From assembly GCA_930367215.1 (NCBI GenBank), contig OV884060.1, positions 101,580,151 to 101,644,150 on the forward strand: a stretch of 64,000 bases of DNA, in the 5' to 3' direction. The DNA is from Pollenia angustigena. Taxonomy: Eukaryota > Arthropoda > Insecta > Diptera > Polleniidae. The stretch's first letter is position 1, and every line of letters begins with the position of its first letter. This document shows positions 30,847 through 42,988 of this stretch, one piece after another. A program made the position numbers and the translations under genes. A model generated the notes under the pieces. That model did no database searches. It saw only the letters and a list, made by a program, of their open reading frames with translations, and was not told the origin of the DNA.

Positions 30847-31110
30847 ATGCAGTAAAATATTTAAAAAGGCTTGAACTACACCTAAATTCACTAGCTCGAA
30901 ATATTTTAAATCATGGCGACCACACTCGCTTAAGAAGAAGAGACACTGCATCACTCATCCAATCAGAAGTACGTTAAACACCTTCATATGTGAACAGAAA
31001 CCGTGATGATGAAATTTTTTGTCTGGCACTGGCTGGTCATAAAATAATATATTAGGATTAGATTTGATTAATTATTGTTAGTCAATATTTAATATAGGAA
31101 GATTCAATAA

Positions 31111-32107
31111 ATAAATATTGAGAAAAAATATAATAATTTTCCGGGAATTTTTTTAGAATTGTAAGTACATATTTAGTGGGCAAAAACGCGTAGAGCATAT
31201 TTCTTGTTTCCCTGGTAAGAGTAATGATATTTTGTTTGCATCTTAAGCATGCTATGACTATGTACTTCTAAAACCTTAATAACACTGTGTCACAAATATT
31301 CAACAAAGTCGTAACCAAATGAATCTGACACCTAATCTGCATGTTAAATTGTCCGCTGAATCGAATATGAAGTCAGAATGGTCAAAAGTAGAAACATTAA
31401 AAGATAACAGTTATTTGTGTATTTAAAAAAGATTATGTTACATACTTTAATAAAAGTCTCTGGGAATACATTTAATGGATTTTTATTTCTTATTTTTTAT
31501 TGAAAACTAATAAAATTACTAAAACAATCATGTGCCGTTTGTAAAAATTGGTTAAAGACATGGGAAGCAAGATTTTTTGCAATTTTGCTCTTTTCACTTT
31601 TTTTAAAGCAAACAACAATATTTTTGTAAGTTTTATCACTTACGACGCACAGTGCTTTGTCCCCATATGACGAAGGGACATAAATAGAAGGAGTTGTCAG
31701 AAATTTGGTACACAAGCATAGAATAGCTTAGTTAAGAAAAATGTGAATTTTTGGACAAATCGGTCCAAGGACACGCCTACCTCCCATGTGTCCTGAAATG
31801 GAAAAATGTAATTTTAGCTTCAATAATGCCCACAAAACTATAAAAAATGGGTATACTAATACACACACAACTAGCAACGTATCTGAACAAGGACTCAAGG
31901 TCCTGCCATATATCCTTTTTCTTAAAAATGTTATAACACTTTCAAAAATTATCCGATCGTAATCAAATTTGGTATGAAAACTGATATTTGTTAGATATAT
32001 ATCTGTGCCAAGAATGTGTGGTAGAATCGGATTATAAATGTGAAAAATACAAAAACATCATTTAATGAAAAATGAGTTAAAAACGCTTAAAATGCTCGTG
32101 CAAAAAT
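31111..32107. other. AT-rich interval, no gene recognised
   Basis: No protein or RNA gene is seen; open frames are short and low in complexity. The part near 31840-32060 (AAATTTGGTATGAAAAC) looks like dispersed repeat sequence. Confidence 0.4.
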
Positions 32108-32580
32108 AACAAGTAAGAAAGTATAATCGGTCAAGCCCGACCATGTGATATCCTATAGCATAGTATTTAAAAACAAAGTTCCTAGATTGTAATCTATTTG
32201 GGACCCATGGGCTATCATTGACCCACCAGAACAAAATTATGTTATGAGGTTAAGATTCGTTTCAAAGTTCTTTCTGCCGAATATTATTTAGATATCTTCA
32301 TATATGGGTTTTTTGGATGAGGGTTTATATGTAACCTATGGTTTATATTGGTATGTTACTACATATATTTTTAAGGAAGCTGGCATTAAAAGCTATTTTC
32401 GGGAGAATGATTTGTATGGGAGCTATGTTCAAAAATAGAAAGATTCCAATAAAATTTGATAAGCTGATTTCGATTGCAATAAAATTGATTAGAGATGTGT
32501 ACGTTCATTTTTTGAACCACGCGCCCTCCCTTTTACTCGTTTGTAAAAGTAAGTATTTATTAAATATATAAATTGATTTA
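32108..32580 (+). repeat. dipteran dispersed repeat (AACAAGTAAGAAAG family)
   Basis: Begins AACAAGTAAGAAAGTATAAT, followed by the small hairpin CGGTCAAGCCCG. Related heads are at 37950 (+), 47304-47339 (-) and 61945-61982 (-). The downstream part shares GGCATTAAAAGC and TTTTCGG with the copies at 38280 and 57050. Coding function is not evident. Confidence 0.65.
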
Positions 32581-32689
32581 ACATTTTAATAGAAAATTTT
32601 TATTTTCTTTTAAATTGAAAACTCTGTATGCAATATTTTCGAACACTCCACAATAGAATTGCTCTTACTACAAACAAAGGCTGTTACCA

Positions 32690-33960
32690 AAAAAAAACTT
32701 CTGTCACGTAACCATCTTCAATTTAAATAAAAAATAACGGCACTAAGTCACATTTTGAAAACATTCTTTATACGATGAAAAACCAACGTCATCTGGGAAT
32801 TTAGCGCCATCTTGTGTCGACAAAAAGAAACAGACACAACTGTTATACTGATTTTTTTTAATTTATCTTGTCAATTTTTCTAATTCAATAGTATATATAT
32901 TTGGATTTTTTTCTTATTATGTTCCTAATTTATTTTTTTTTAACTAATTCAATCTATGAAAGTTTGAGCAAAAATCACGAAAATAGCAATTTTTTTAAAT
33001 AAATTTTTTTTTAAGTTGTGGTAAAATTTAAAAAATTTTTTTTTTTGTAGTTATTAGAAAACAGTCTAAATATTCGAAATCAGAAAAAAACCCACAGACC
33101 ATATTTTTCTTTTTTTTTTTAATATTCCATCAAAGTTAAGAAATTTTTAGAACTTAACTAAATAATAAGCATTTTTCAAACCATTAAAAAATATGTATAG
33201 GAGCATAATTCCAGTAAAATTTTTTTATATATGGTTTAGAATATAGTTAGCTGTTACAGAAAAAAATTTGAATCTCGTAATCCAAAAAATTAATTTTTTA
33301 CAATTATTTTCTTGAAACAATAAAAAACCAAGGGCATTTGTGATTTCAGCGCCCTCTTATGCCGTAAAATGCAGACAAACACAAAAAATGTTTTATACAT
33401 ATTTTGATTTTTGTAGTTTTTTATTGAACGGTATAAGTTTGAATTAATATTTCACAGTATTTGTAGTTAATTGTCTCTTAAACTCCTGAAAACTATCAAA
33501 ATTTCATCAAAAATCATGAAAATAGCCATTTAAAAAAAGTTTTTTTTTTCAAGTTGTGGTAAAATTTTTTAAATTTTTTTTTTGTAGTTATTAGAAAACA
33601 GTCTAAATATTCGAAATCAGAAAAAAACCCATAGACCATATTTTTCTTTTTTTTTAAAATTCCATCAAAGTTAGAAAATTTTTAGAGCTTAAGTAAATAA
33701 TAAGCATTTTTCAAACCAATAAAAAAACACTTATGAGCAAATAAATCAATAAAAATTTTTTACAGTTAGTTCTAAATATAGTAAACTACTACAGAAAAAA
33801 ATTTCAATCTCGTGCTTTAAAAAACAACAGTTTTACAACAGTTTTCCTAAAGCATGTAAAACTCAAGTAGTTGTTTGGCCATTTTTACTATAAATTCTCA
33901 AACTTTGGCGCCCTCTAGCGCCGCCAAAAAGAGTTAAATTTTAAAAATTCTTCAAAATTC
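32690..33960. repeat. three tandem units of about 545 bp
   Basis: A segment with GTAGTTATTAGAAAACAGTC, TCTAAATATTCGAAATCAG and AACCATAGACC-type words occurs at about 33050-33190 and 33590-33720. A GCGCC(A/C)TCT core recurs at about 32811, 33347 and 33908, giving a spacing of about 536-561 bp. The units are diverged but collinear. No gene is visible. Confidence 0.75.
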
Positions 33961-35121
33961 ATTTTAATTATTTTGTTATCTATCGATCTGTACATTTTTA
34001 AGCACAATATAAGACTTGTTTTTTTTTTTTGATTTATGTCTATGGGCCAAAGCACTGTGCGACGCACACTGGGGCCAAAAGCCCTTTTTTCGAGGATTTA
34101 TTCATAGGTTTTCAGCTACACTAGTGAGACACGCTATATTTGATGTGGGTAACTCTTAAATAAAACTTCATGTACATACTTAGTTTGTTTTCTTATATCT
34201 GAAGAATTACAATAGTGAAGCATACTTAATTGGATGTGCGTAACTCTGAGAACAAACTTCAGGGAGGAGACGGGTACCCTCCATACAATTTTTATTTTTA
34301 CTTTACGCTTGTCTGCAGGAAATTTTGAATGAAAAATTTGTTAATCACTTCTGTTTTAAATACATCTTATTATAAAAGTATTATTGAAAACTTGAGAGTT
34401 TCCCTCCAAATAAACAGTGTGTTCTTTAGTTCTTCTTTTAAATAGGTTATATTTTCGTCTATTGTTTTACAATTAAAATTTTTCAAAATGTCTTACAAGC
34501 TTTGGCGACTGAAAAAAACAACGCTCGAGCATGATCCTGCAAAATTAAAATATATTGCGTTGAAATATACAAAACAACATTGGGGGATTCATAAGGTGTC
34601 ATAAAGGTCTTAAAATAATAACATGAAAAATACGACTGTTGTGAACAACCCCTCATAATTTTGTATGCTATTTTGAATTTAAATCAGCTGATTTAAAACA
34701 AATATAGAAAATAAATAATAACCTAACATCAAAATATTTTTTAATTCTTTTCCATGAATTAATAAATTAAATTAGATTTTACCTGACTATTTTCCATTTT
34801 GCAGACGCAAATCAGAAATAAATTTTATTTCGTTTGTTTACCAAACAGCTGATCTTATTTGACGCCGCAAGTGATTTGTTGCAAAAATTGCTAGCCGCAG
34901 GTCAAATTTTGATGTTAGCCGGATAAAATTATACCATCAACGGCGACGGCTACAAGAGCTAACGCGGTACGGCTCAGCTCTGGTCTCTTCTGATTAATTA
35001 CGACAGGCCAATAAACATAGCAAGCAACGTTCTATTAATTTAAGACACTTTTTGTTTACAAAGCAACAACAATTTTTTTAAACCATTGTAAAATGTTAGA
35101 ACATTATGACAATATAACATG
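33961..35121. other. AT-rich interval, no gene recognised
   Basis: A GC-richer patch is present near 34860-34990. Nothing coding or structural was recognised. Confidence 0.4.
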
Positions 35122-35130
35122 ATAGCACAC

Positions 35131-35329
35131 CAAGGCGAATTGACTAGAAGGTGGGGTCAAGTCAACATGTGGTGTTTTTTTTCGGTGGTCGAGTTGTCAA
35201 AGTTTGTATACAAACTAGTTTTGTATGTAAACAAACCTGTTTTTTTTTTACTAGCAAAATTTTTGACAACCCGACCACAGAAGCATTGTAGTTGTAGAGT
35301 TGACCTCACCTTCTAGTCAATTCGCCTTG
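35131..35329. mobile_element. CAAGGCG-family MITE with 9-bp TSD
   Basis: CAAGGCGAATTGACTAGAAG and its inverse form the ends. ATAGCACAC flanks both sides exactly (35122-35130, 35330-35338). The first 11 bases equal those of the longer members at 3284 and 50993. The 8-9-bp TSD suggests hAT or Mutator-like mobilisation. Confidence 0.9.
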
Positions 35330-35660
35330 ATAGCACACCTTGTGAATACCCCACATGACTCATGCGTAAGAAATCTCGACATTTGCGCATCTCTAATAAA
35401 AACACATAAAACAAAGACAACAACAACAGCACTTAAGATTATAGCATAAGTCGTGAAGCGCTTTTTGTTGGTAAGCTCAACGCGTGTTGCTACTAATTCG
35501 TACATAACTTCTAAGGCGCACCGATGCGCACCCTAATTTTTTTAAAACAACGCTGATTTTTTCTACTTAATGAGGCCTTATTTATAACTTTATGTCCACT
35601 TAAATCAAGAAAATAATTTTTTTTTTGCATTTCCAATATAATCTTAAATAATGAAACTAG

Positions 35661-36359
35661 TAGCCCGTTTCTGTATTTCTCACATCGTAAAACTTTTCGC
35701 ATGAAACGTGTGAATTGCAACAAAAATAGTGTGAAATGAAACAAAAAATGGTTTTTCTCACAGAAGTGTTTCTGTATCTTTTTTTTGCGAGAATTATCAT
35801 ATTTACAATTATCTTATTTCGAAGACTAAGGGGCTTATAGTGTAAGACGCAACGCCAACAATTTCACTAAAAGCAAAAACAAAATCAAAAATATTTTATA
35901 AATTTGTTGTTGCTTTCTACAGACATTCATATTATTTTTTTTTTTCAATTTTCAACGCCACAAAATAGAAGTGTTGGAAATTTAACAATTCAAGATGAAT
36001 TTCTATAGAAAGTAACAACTAAATTATAAAATATTTTTGATATTGTTTTTGCTTTTGCTTTCGTCACTTTTTTAGCAAAAATCATCAAAACATCACTTTG
36101 TTAATATCGGAACAAAAAATCGTCAAGATGACGATAACTCGTCCAATCTGGCAGCCCTGTTTTTATTATAGTTATTTCTTTTGTTGACGTTTCGCTTTTA
36201 TTTGACTGGAAATATTCCAGTATAAACAGAATTTGTTGTGTCTGTTTTCGCATTCAAATACAGAAACACTTTTATCTCATAAATCGAGAAACGATGGAAT
36301 TTTTTGTTTCACGCTTCATGTAAGAAATTTTACGATGCGAGAAATACAGAAATGAGCTA
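35661..36359. mobile_element. D-family TIR element, short copy D1
   Basis: TAGCCCGTTTCTGTATTTCT and its imperfect inverse (ending AAATGAGCTA) form the ends. The interior is a shortened version of D2 (42541-45584), including the CGAAGACTAAGG region and a GGCAGCCCTG hAT end. The bases flanking the ends are TAG and CAG, compatible with the 3-bp CTG TSD seen for D2. Confidence 0.75.
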
Positions 36360-36469
36360 CAGTTCCACTAAGAATTTTTTTTACAAATTTAAGCTTAACA
36401 TTTGAATAAATACCTGAGCTTGTTAGTTGCATGGTTATATTAATTACACAGCCCGACAAAATTAAAAAA

Positions 36470-36672
36470 AATTTGCTTCTTTGAATTTTTCTAGTTAATT
36501 TTGGTGCGCTGAATTCAAATCTGTAATCCGTTTGTCTCTATCAGCTCTAGTTTTCATGATATAGCTTATTTGTGTTTTTAAAAAAGATGATGTGACTGAA
36601 ATGCAAATACAGATTTGAATTCAGCGCACCAAAATTAACTAGAATCAGTTGATAAATTCAAAGAAGCAAATT
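36470..36672. repeat. hairpin-type MITE
   Basis: AATTTGCTTCTTTGAATTT and a following AGTTAATTTTGGTGCGCTGA segment are found inverted at 36610-36672. The arms are about 55-60 bp. No TSD was resolved. Confidence 0.7.
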
Positions 36673-37948
36673 GAGTGTTGGCCTGTGTTATTTTTTGACT
36701 TCACTTTCGGTAAATCGAATTTATTTACGAAAAAAAATTTAGCTTTTGTACCATTTTTTTTACAATGTTTCATTTCAACGCGTCACTACAAAAATACCGT
36801 TACATGTTTGACTTTTATTTTTTTGCCTACTGATGCAGAATTTCGTGCCCTTAACCGAGTACTTTTAGTTTGCACGGTTCTTGAACTTATTTTTAATTAA
36901 TCCGTGAAATCATTGACTGCCTTTGGCCCCTGTTTATTTCAATACGAACATTTTGTGCCAATAGAATCCAGATCGGTGTAAAATTGACAAATTCAATTAA
37001 AAATGGCTTAAAAACTGTACCAATTTCCTCATAGCTTTTTCCCAAATCAAGAATGATGATGCATTCATCATTTGGGCTCCTGAAAATCTGCAGAAAGCTT
37101 GAACCAACCAAACAAAAAACGTCAAGCAGTGTAATGAATACTACTGTAATAAAATTTGTTTCATCTGTTTTATATATTTTTGATACAATTTTGTGCCATA
37201 ATATCGAAAAGGTTGAAAAAGTTGCATTAATTAATTTTATATTACACAGAAGAGTAAATTAAAAAACGTCGCATAAAAAAGCAAGGCCCTGAAGAATGGT
37301 CAAATAACCACTTTTAGGTCACAACGGTTACACTGTAGATGTTTTCAGTTAATGTCGTTGTCATCACATTAAATTCAAGTTTTTATTCTCGTCTACTTCT
37401 GATCTACTTCTTTTCTATTTTTTTTTTGTGTTTTTTTTTCGTGATGACCTAGAAAAGTACATAATAAAGAATACTGTTAACAAAAAAATCATCTTTGGTG
37501 TACACATATGTAGATATATTTATAAGAAGCGAATTAAGTTGGGAATAAAAAAAACCAATAAACAAATAAAAGGTAGAGTGGCAGTTTTATGCGAACAAAT
37601 AACGAGGGTGTGAAATTTTAGAATTTCTTAAATGAAATTTCAGTTTTGTCCATTTTATTAACGCAAAAATACATCATTTCTCGTTTGTAAAGCAGTAAAC
37701 TTCAGGCTAAGCTTCAGGGTAACTTCATAAATATTTTAGAAATTACCTGGGTAAACTTGAGGATAACTTCATCAATATTTAAGAAATTATAAACGGATCA
37801 ACAAACTTATATAACAAATTAATTTGTTATTCCGTTTCTCTTGTGGTCAAGGGTATAAAAAAGAATAAACGCGTTGTACGTTTTTCGACAACAGTGATTT
37901 TTACGAAGGCACGTCCGTCACACCTATACAAATACACTAAGTAAAAAA
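36673..37948. other. AT-rich interval with an orphan hAT end
   Basis: GGTCACAACGGTTACACTG near 37310-37335 resembles the right terminus of H2. No partner end is seen. Nothing else was recognised. Confidence 0.4.
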
Positions 37949-38420
37949 ACAAGAAAGAAAGTATATTCTCTCAAGCCCTACCATTTAAAACGAAACACAG
38001 TATTTAAAAACCAATTTCCGAAAGAGTACCTATTTGGGTCCCATGGTATGGTTGAGGCTAAGATACATGTAAAAGTACTTTAGCCGATAATCAATTAGAT
38101 ATCATCAGCAATATGAGAATTGTTAAAATTTAAGTCATTTTAGGAAGTGGGCTTATTTGGGACATATGCTTAATTTTTAACCTACCAGTACAATATTTTG
38201 TCGCAACTTGGTGGCTATCATAAAAGTTAATGAAGCCAACTTATATGTCAATACCAACATTTTCAAAGGAGTTATGGCATTAAAAGCAATTTTCGGCAGT
38301 AGTATTTGTATGGTACCTACGGTCAAATATGGACCTAGTCAATCAAGATTTGGTTAGATAATTTAGTTTGCAATCAAAGAAGCTTGGAACAAATTTAATT
38401 TGAATACTTGTATGGGGGAT
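37949..38420 (+). repeat. dipteran dispersed repeat, second copy
   Basis: Starts AACAAGAAAGAAAGTATATT and shares GGGTCCCATGG, TTAGATATCATC and GGCATTAAAAGC words in the same order as the copy at 32108-32580. Confidence 0.6.
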
Positions 38421-39098
38421 ATGTGACATTCGCATTGGCATAGAGTCTAGTTTTAATAAAAACCCAACTAAACTTGTGTTGCAGTTATCAATTAAAATCA
38501 ACTTCGAATCTAATAGTGATGAATATACACACATACATTTTGCGGTCTAAGAACAATATTGTAAAAAGTCTTAAAAAAGCATGCTCATTCATACATGGAA
38601 AGAACTATTTACTAAATCTCCAGAAGATATGGCTTGAACCAAGAAAATGTTGCACGATTCTCGTCCTGCCAACAATTTCTTATCCTAAATAGGTATATGT
38701 GTGGCTTGGCTTAAGCAAAAAGTTATTATTCAGTTAATTCTATGGTAACTAAAATCAAGTTTTCGTTGCTACATATATATTTTACAAAAAGCAAAAAAAT
38801 CCTGTTTAATACAAACTGTCCGTTCTTGAATCAAAAATTTCATTTATTTATTCATTTTGGATCACAAGCCCATTGGGCCTAATTAATCCGGAAGATACAA
38901 GTAAAGATAATACATAACTTTTTATAATATATAAGTATATGTTAACATATTACTAATTAGTATACATTCTAAAAATTAACAATTTTTCTTATAATAATGT
39001 ATGCAAAACTTTTCCCCCCCTCTTTTTTTTTGCACAATTACTGAAAATGATAAAATTAACGAATCTAAAACACCTAAAATAGTAGAAATAAGCAACGT
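38421..39098. other. AT-rich interval, no gene recognised
   Basis: No coding or structural signal could be assigned. Confidence 0.35.
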
Positions 39099-39480
39099 TT
39101 TTTTTTTTTTTTTTTTTATAAATTCGATAACAATATTTTTTTAAAACTTGATAGTGACTTATTGAACCTACGGTCCTCGTATGGAATTAAGAGATTCCAC
39201 ATTCTTATCACACGAACAACGAAAGACCTATTCCTAACAAGAGTTGAAAATCTTGGAAAATCTAATGAGTACGTTCGGTTAGAGCGACCAAAACTAAATC
39301 TTTCAAGAAGATAGGATGGCGCTCCAAATTTAAATATTTTATAAAATTGTAACAAAGTTCTTAGTTTAATAAAATCTTCGAAATCACAACCCAGTACCTT
39401 AACCACGTAGGAAGTCATATGTCTCTGATCCCTAGATGACAGACCAAAAATATACCGCACGAGCCTATTAAAACTTTGTT
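39099..39480 (-). pseudogene. LINE ORF2 C-terminal fragment with poly(A)
   Basis: The minus-strand frame contains YIFGLSSRDQRHMTSYVVKV, PSYLLERFSFGRSNRTYSL and VVRVIRMWNLLIP. This is the C-terminal domain seen after the reverse transcriptase in several LINE clades, with the conserved W-N near the end and a final F-K. A run of about 19 T at 39099-39117, i.e. poly(A) in this orientation, directly follows the stop. It is unlike both intact LINEs here, so a third LINE family. Strongly 5' truncated. Confidence 0.65.
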
Positions 39481-39699
39481 AAAGTTTTAAAATATTATGT
39501 TGTGTATACGTGCAGAAATTTCTCCTTAAATTAAATAAAGTTTTATGCCCGTATTCACAACAAAAATTCAAATATAGAAAAGGTTTACAAAACAATTTTT
39601 CTACGTAAATTTTCCTTAATAAACGTTTGTTAATTTTAATAATCGTTTTTGAAGACGGGGGTTAATGTTATTGCCTTAAAGTTTCAATTGAGGGGTTTA

Positions 39700-39906
39700 G
39701 AGCACAAGGGGTCTAAGTGCCTTTTTTCTAAAATTGAGTTTACATATGACATTAGTAGGTGAAGTTCAGATAATTTCAGAACATAAGAGGTGAATATGGG
39801 ATTCCCATCCGTTAGCGTGATATGGCGGCCAATTATAGCACTTGTTATTAAAATACCTGTTTCGCTTGGAGCAAAAGGGGTATAAGCACTTAAACCCCTT
39901 GTGCTC
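39700..39906. mobile_element. TTA-flanked MITE (207 bp)
   Basis: GAGCACAAGGGGTCTAAGTGC-type 5' end (39700-39720) is matched in inverse at 39886-39906 with one or two differences. TTA is present on both sides (39697-39699, 39907-39909). PIF/Harbinger-type TSD. Confidence 0.75.
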
Positions 39907-40200
39907 TTAGCAAATATTAAAATTAATTTTTCACATGGACTAAGTGAGTGAATTTAGCTATATGCTGAGCTAAAATCTAGCGAGTAATTGTATCACTTGT
40001 TATCAAAATACCTTAGTGCACTTTGTGGTTTATTTGCCAAAAAAAGAAAAAGTAAGATAAATAATGCAATCGAGTATATTAATAATTGTTGATTGTCTGT
40101 TGTTTTGGCTACGTAAAATCATTAAAAAAATATTGACGACTTCTCTGAAATTTTTTTTAATGCTAATTATTTTAAAATAGTTTACCTTTTATACTTATTT

Positions 40201-41634
40201 TTGCAACTGGACTTATCACATGAAAATACTATTGTAGATGACAGTGACGTAGATCCCACATGGGAAATTCCTAAGACAACAGAAGTGAATTGTCAACGTG
40301 AACTGGCTGAAGAAGCTTTAACAAATCATGACAGTAGTTTGGATGACATGGATTCCTCTAGGCAACCAGCAAAAAAAAAAGTGAGAAAAGAAAATTTCTG
40401 CATAAGAAATAAACGTCAAGTAAAACGGAACTCTGGGGGGTTACCGCGTATTTCGATTCGAAAGAAATCATTTACGAATTCGAACAATTTGTACTGTGTA
40501 TTACGATTTTCGTAATATTTATTTCGAATAAACGGACGTTTTTCACACTTTATTGAAAATAAAAATTCACTTTCTTAAAAGCCACTCTCTATTACGAACA
40601 AAAATTGTTCATCAAATTTCCCATTTTTTAAAAAATACAACCTCTGTCATCGTTTCGAACGATTACGAAAATCGTGATACATTTCTTTCGAATCGAAATA
40701 CGCGGTAACCCCCCTGGTAAGGAATATTTAGAGAGAAAACGGAAAATCAACAGAAGAAACGCCTTAAATCATACAACCATACATGCAGATTGAAGTGCAA
40801 CAAAAACATATCTAAGGAAATAAAATTTTTATAGACTATTGGGGCCTTCAAGATCACAACTTGCAATCTTCTGAGCTCAACAATCACTCTTTCTGATCCA
40901 ATTAATGTTAAAACGCAAAGTTTAAAGCTTTAAAAGCGGCTTATGATCTGGTAGGATTTAGAGTCTGTACAAAGAGGGTGTATAATGTGGTTCAAAAAAA
41001 GATATTATCAGGAACAGACATTCTTGAAAAAGACAAAAGGGGCAAGAAGGTTCCTGGAAATATAATTCCTGATGCATCAGTACAATTAGTTAAAGAACAC
41101 ACTATATGATTTCCCAAGTATTCAAGTCATTCAAGTCATGTGCGCCAATAGAAAATATTTATCCAGCAGCCTTAATGTTACAAAGATATATGCACTTTAC
41201 AGGGAATTTTGCATAGAACTGGAAACAAACCCAGTGCGTGCGTAAGAGCTACTACAGATACATTTTTAACATAAGTTTTCACAAAACCCAAACGTACACA
41301 TTTGTTACTTGTGATAAGTTGCAAATTACAATTGAGCATGGTGAAACAGATGCTGTTAAAAATGCGGCCAAAGAAGCAAAACAATTGCTTTTCAAAAAAG
41401 CTGAACCACCGAACTGGACAAAGAGAGTGTTAAAGAGTTTGTAAAAAATGAAATTACTAACACCCATGTGGCAATTTGTTTCGACTTGCAAAAAATGTTG
41501 CCAACTCCTGTACTGAGATGCACTCAAGTAAACTATGCCCGTCAACTTTGGACATACAACTTTTGTGTCCACAATTTATCAACGGGACATGCCAATATGT
41601 ATATGTAGAATGAAACCAAGCTTCACGTGGCTGC
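40201..41634 (+). pseudogene. decayed transposon-type coding unit E, 5' and middle part
   Basis: Successive frames give VRKENFCIRNKRQVKRNSG, then after a MITE (40435-40714) KEYLERKRKINRRNALN, later HTIxFPKYSSHSSH, HKTQTYTFVTCDKLQITIEH and CFDLQKMLPTP. I recall this order of motifs from an uncharacterised, repeat-encoded protein family of insects and cnidarians. Several stops and frameshifts are present. The frame resumes at 45596 after H4 and D2, and again at 46765. Its function as a transposase or host-type protein is not known to me. Confidence 0.55.
40435..40714. mobile_element. GGGGGGTTACCGCG MITE inside unit E
   Basis: The ends GGGGGGTTACCGCGTATTTC and its inverse are perfect. The E protein frame reads RNSG before and KEYLE after, as if contiguous without it. 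The TSD is ambiguous because of the G and C runs. The interior (GAACAATTTGTACTGTGTA) resembles part of H3 at about 8415. Confidence 0.75.
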
Positions 41635-42540
41635 CAGGGTTGTCAGATTTTTTTGAGCTCCATCGCCAACTGTATGTCTGAAATCGCCAAAAATCGCCAA
41701 ACGTCAGTTTTGTTCAGTTTTTGTAATTTTTTTTTAAATTAAATTTTGCATAAAAAAAACGCTAGTATAATATTTCAGTCAAAAATCGCCAAAATAAAAT
41801 AAAGATAATATATTCAGTTAAAAAACTTATATAAAGTACACAGGTCTATAATACCGTACACTTCAGCCTCACCGATTTCATTACTGGAGTTTTGATAAGA
41901 TGACCATACGTACTCTTTTTAAGAGGACAATCATCTATTTTAACTGGCTGTCATCTTTTTCCTCTTTATTTTTGAAAGCATGACCAATATTTGCTTTTAT
42001 TTTTATAAATTAAAATAAATTTTATTTCACGGCGATCACCGGTTTTTTTCTGTCAAATCGTATGGAAAATGTCGTGCCATGCTTGTTCTGTTCATACTCC
42101 TACTGAACTCTCGCTTTAGAAAAGAAATGGTAGCACTTATTTTCTTTTTCTAGTCTGTAAAATATGTCAAAAATCAAAGTCAAATAAATAACGCCGCCAG
42201 CCGCAGAACTAACTGGGCGAGCATGTGCATTTGTTTTTACATTTTATTCAGACCCGGTTGGCTGAAATTTGCGCACAATTCTCCCGATTGTGGAACATTT
42301 GGTCGATTATGCTGACCAAAAAAAATCACGATGTGCACGAAATGCATTTTGATTGAACGAACATTTTCGTAAAAGGCTTTAACAATCATAACGCGCTGCT
42401 GAATTGTGTACCTCTCAATGGTAGAAGCTGTCAAATACTGAAACAAAGAAATTACCCAGTCGCCAAATGGGAAATCCCATCGCCAAACACGTTTCAAAAT
42501 CGCCACGTTTGGCGAGAAATCGCCATATCTGACAGCCCTG
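41635..42540. mobile_element. hAT-type element H4 inside unit E
   Basis: The left end CAGGGTTGTCAGAT and right end ATCTGACAGCCCTG are inverted. The 8-bp TSD GTGGCTGC is at 41627-41634 on the left. On the right it lies at 45588-45595, displaced by the D2 insertion. ATCGCCAAA words fill both subterminal regions. The interior carries a mariner-type N-terminal fragment. Confidence 0.85.
42237..42425 (-). pseudogene. mariner/DUF4817-type N-terminal fragment
   Basis: The minus-strand frame has YTIQQRVMIVKAFYEN and a later FFGQHNRPN, matching the helix-turn-helix start (QR-x-x-IVK-x-YYEN ... GRHNRPS) of DUF4817-type mariner transposases. The internal part is frameshifted. It could derive from the same family as the catalytic fragment at 17685-18060. 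Confidence 0.6.
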
Positions 42541-42988
42541 TACCTCGTTTCTGTATTTCTCGCTTCGTAAAATTTTCCGCATAAAACGTGTGAATTGCAA
42601 CAAAAATAGTGTGAAATGAAACAAAAAATGGTTTTTCTCACGCACGTGTTTCTGTATCTTTTCTTGGCGAGAATTATCTGTCATTTTAATAATTTTCCAG
42701 CAATTATTGGAAGGATGCGAGAAAAAGTGTTTCTATAACAATGTTTTGCGAAAAGTTTCTTTCAAGAACTGTCAAAATAAGTCGCATTTGAAATTGGTGG
42801 CGAGAAAAACAAAATGTAGATATTTTGAATTTAAAATATGTTTATATACTATTTTTTTAAAATAAATAAAAAAATAGAAGGAATATAAATGATGAATGCA
42901 TAATTTATATGATGAAAATAAACAAAAAACCATTGTTATATTTTGTTATTTTAAATTTTTTTTAGCCTTTTCTTGTTTTGGTTTTAAT

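Larger units (their letters stand above)
30318..31110 (+). pseudogene. Jockey 3' fragment (ORF2 C-terminus and 3' UTR)
   Basis: 30318-30362 matches the GSILGPLLY region of intact ORF2, then a deletion jumps to the segment equivalent to 55517. From there it follows the intact element to its 3' UTR (AATATTTTAAATCATGGCG, then GAAGATTCAATAAA). Interrupted by an insertion at 30618-30846. Frames are broken. Confidence 0.85.
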
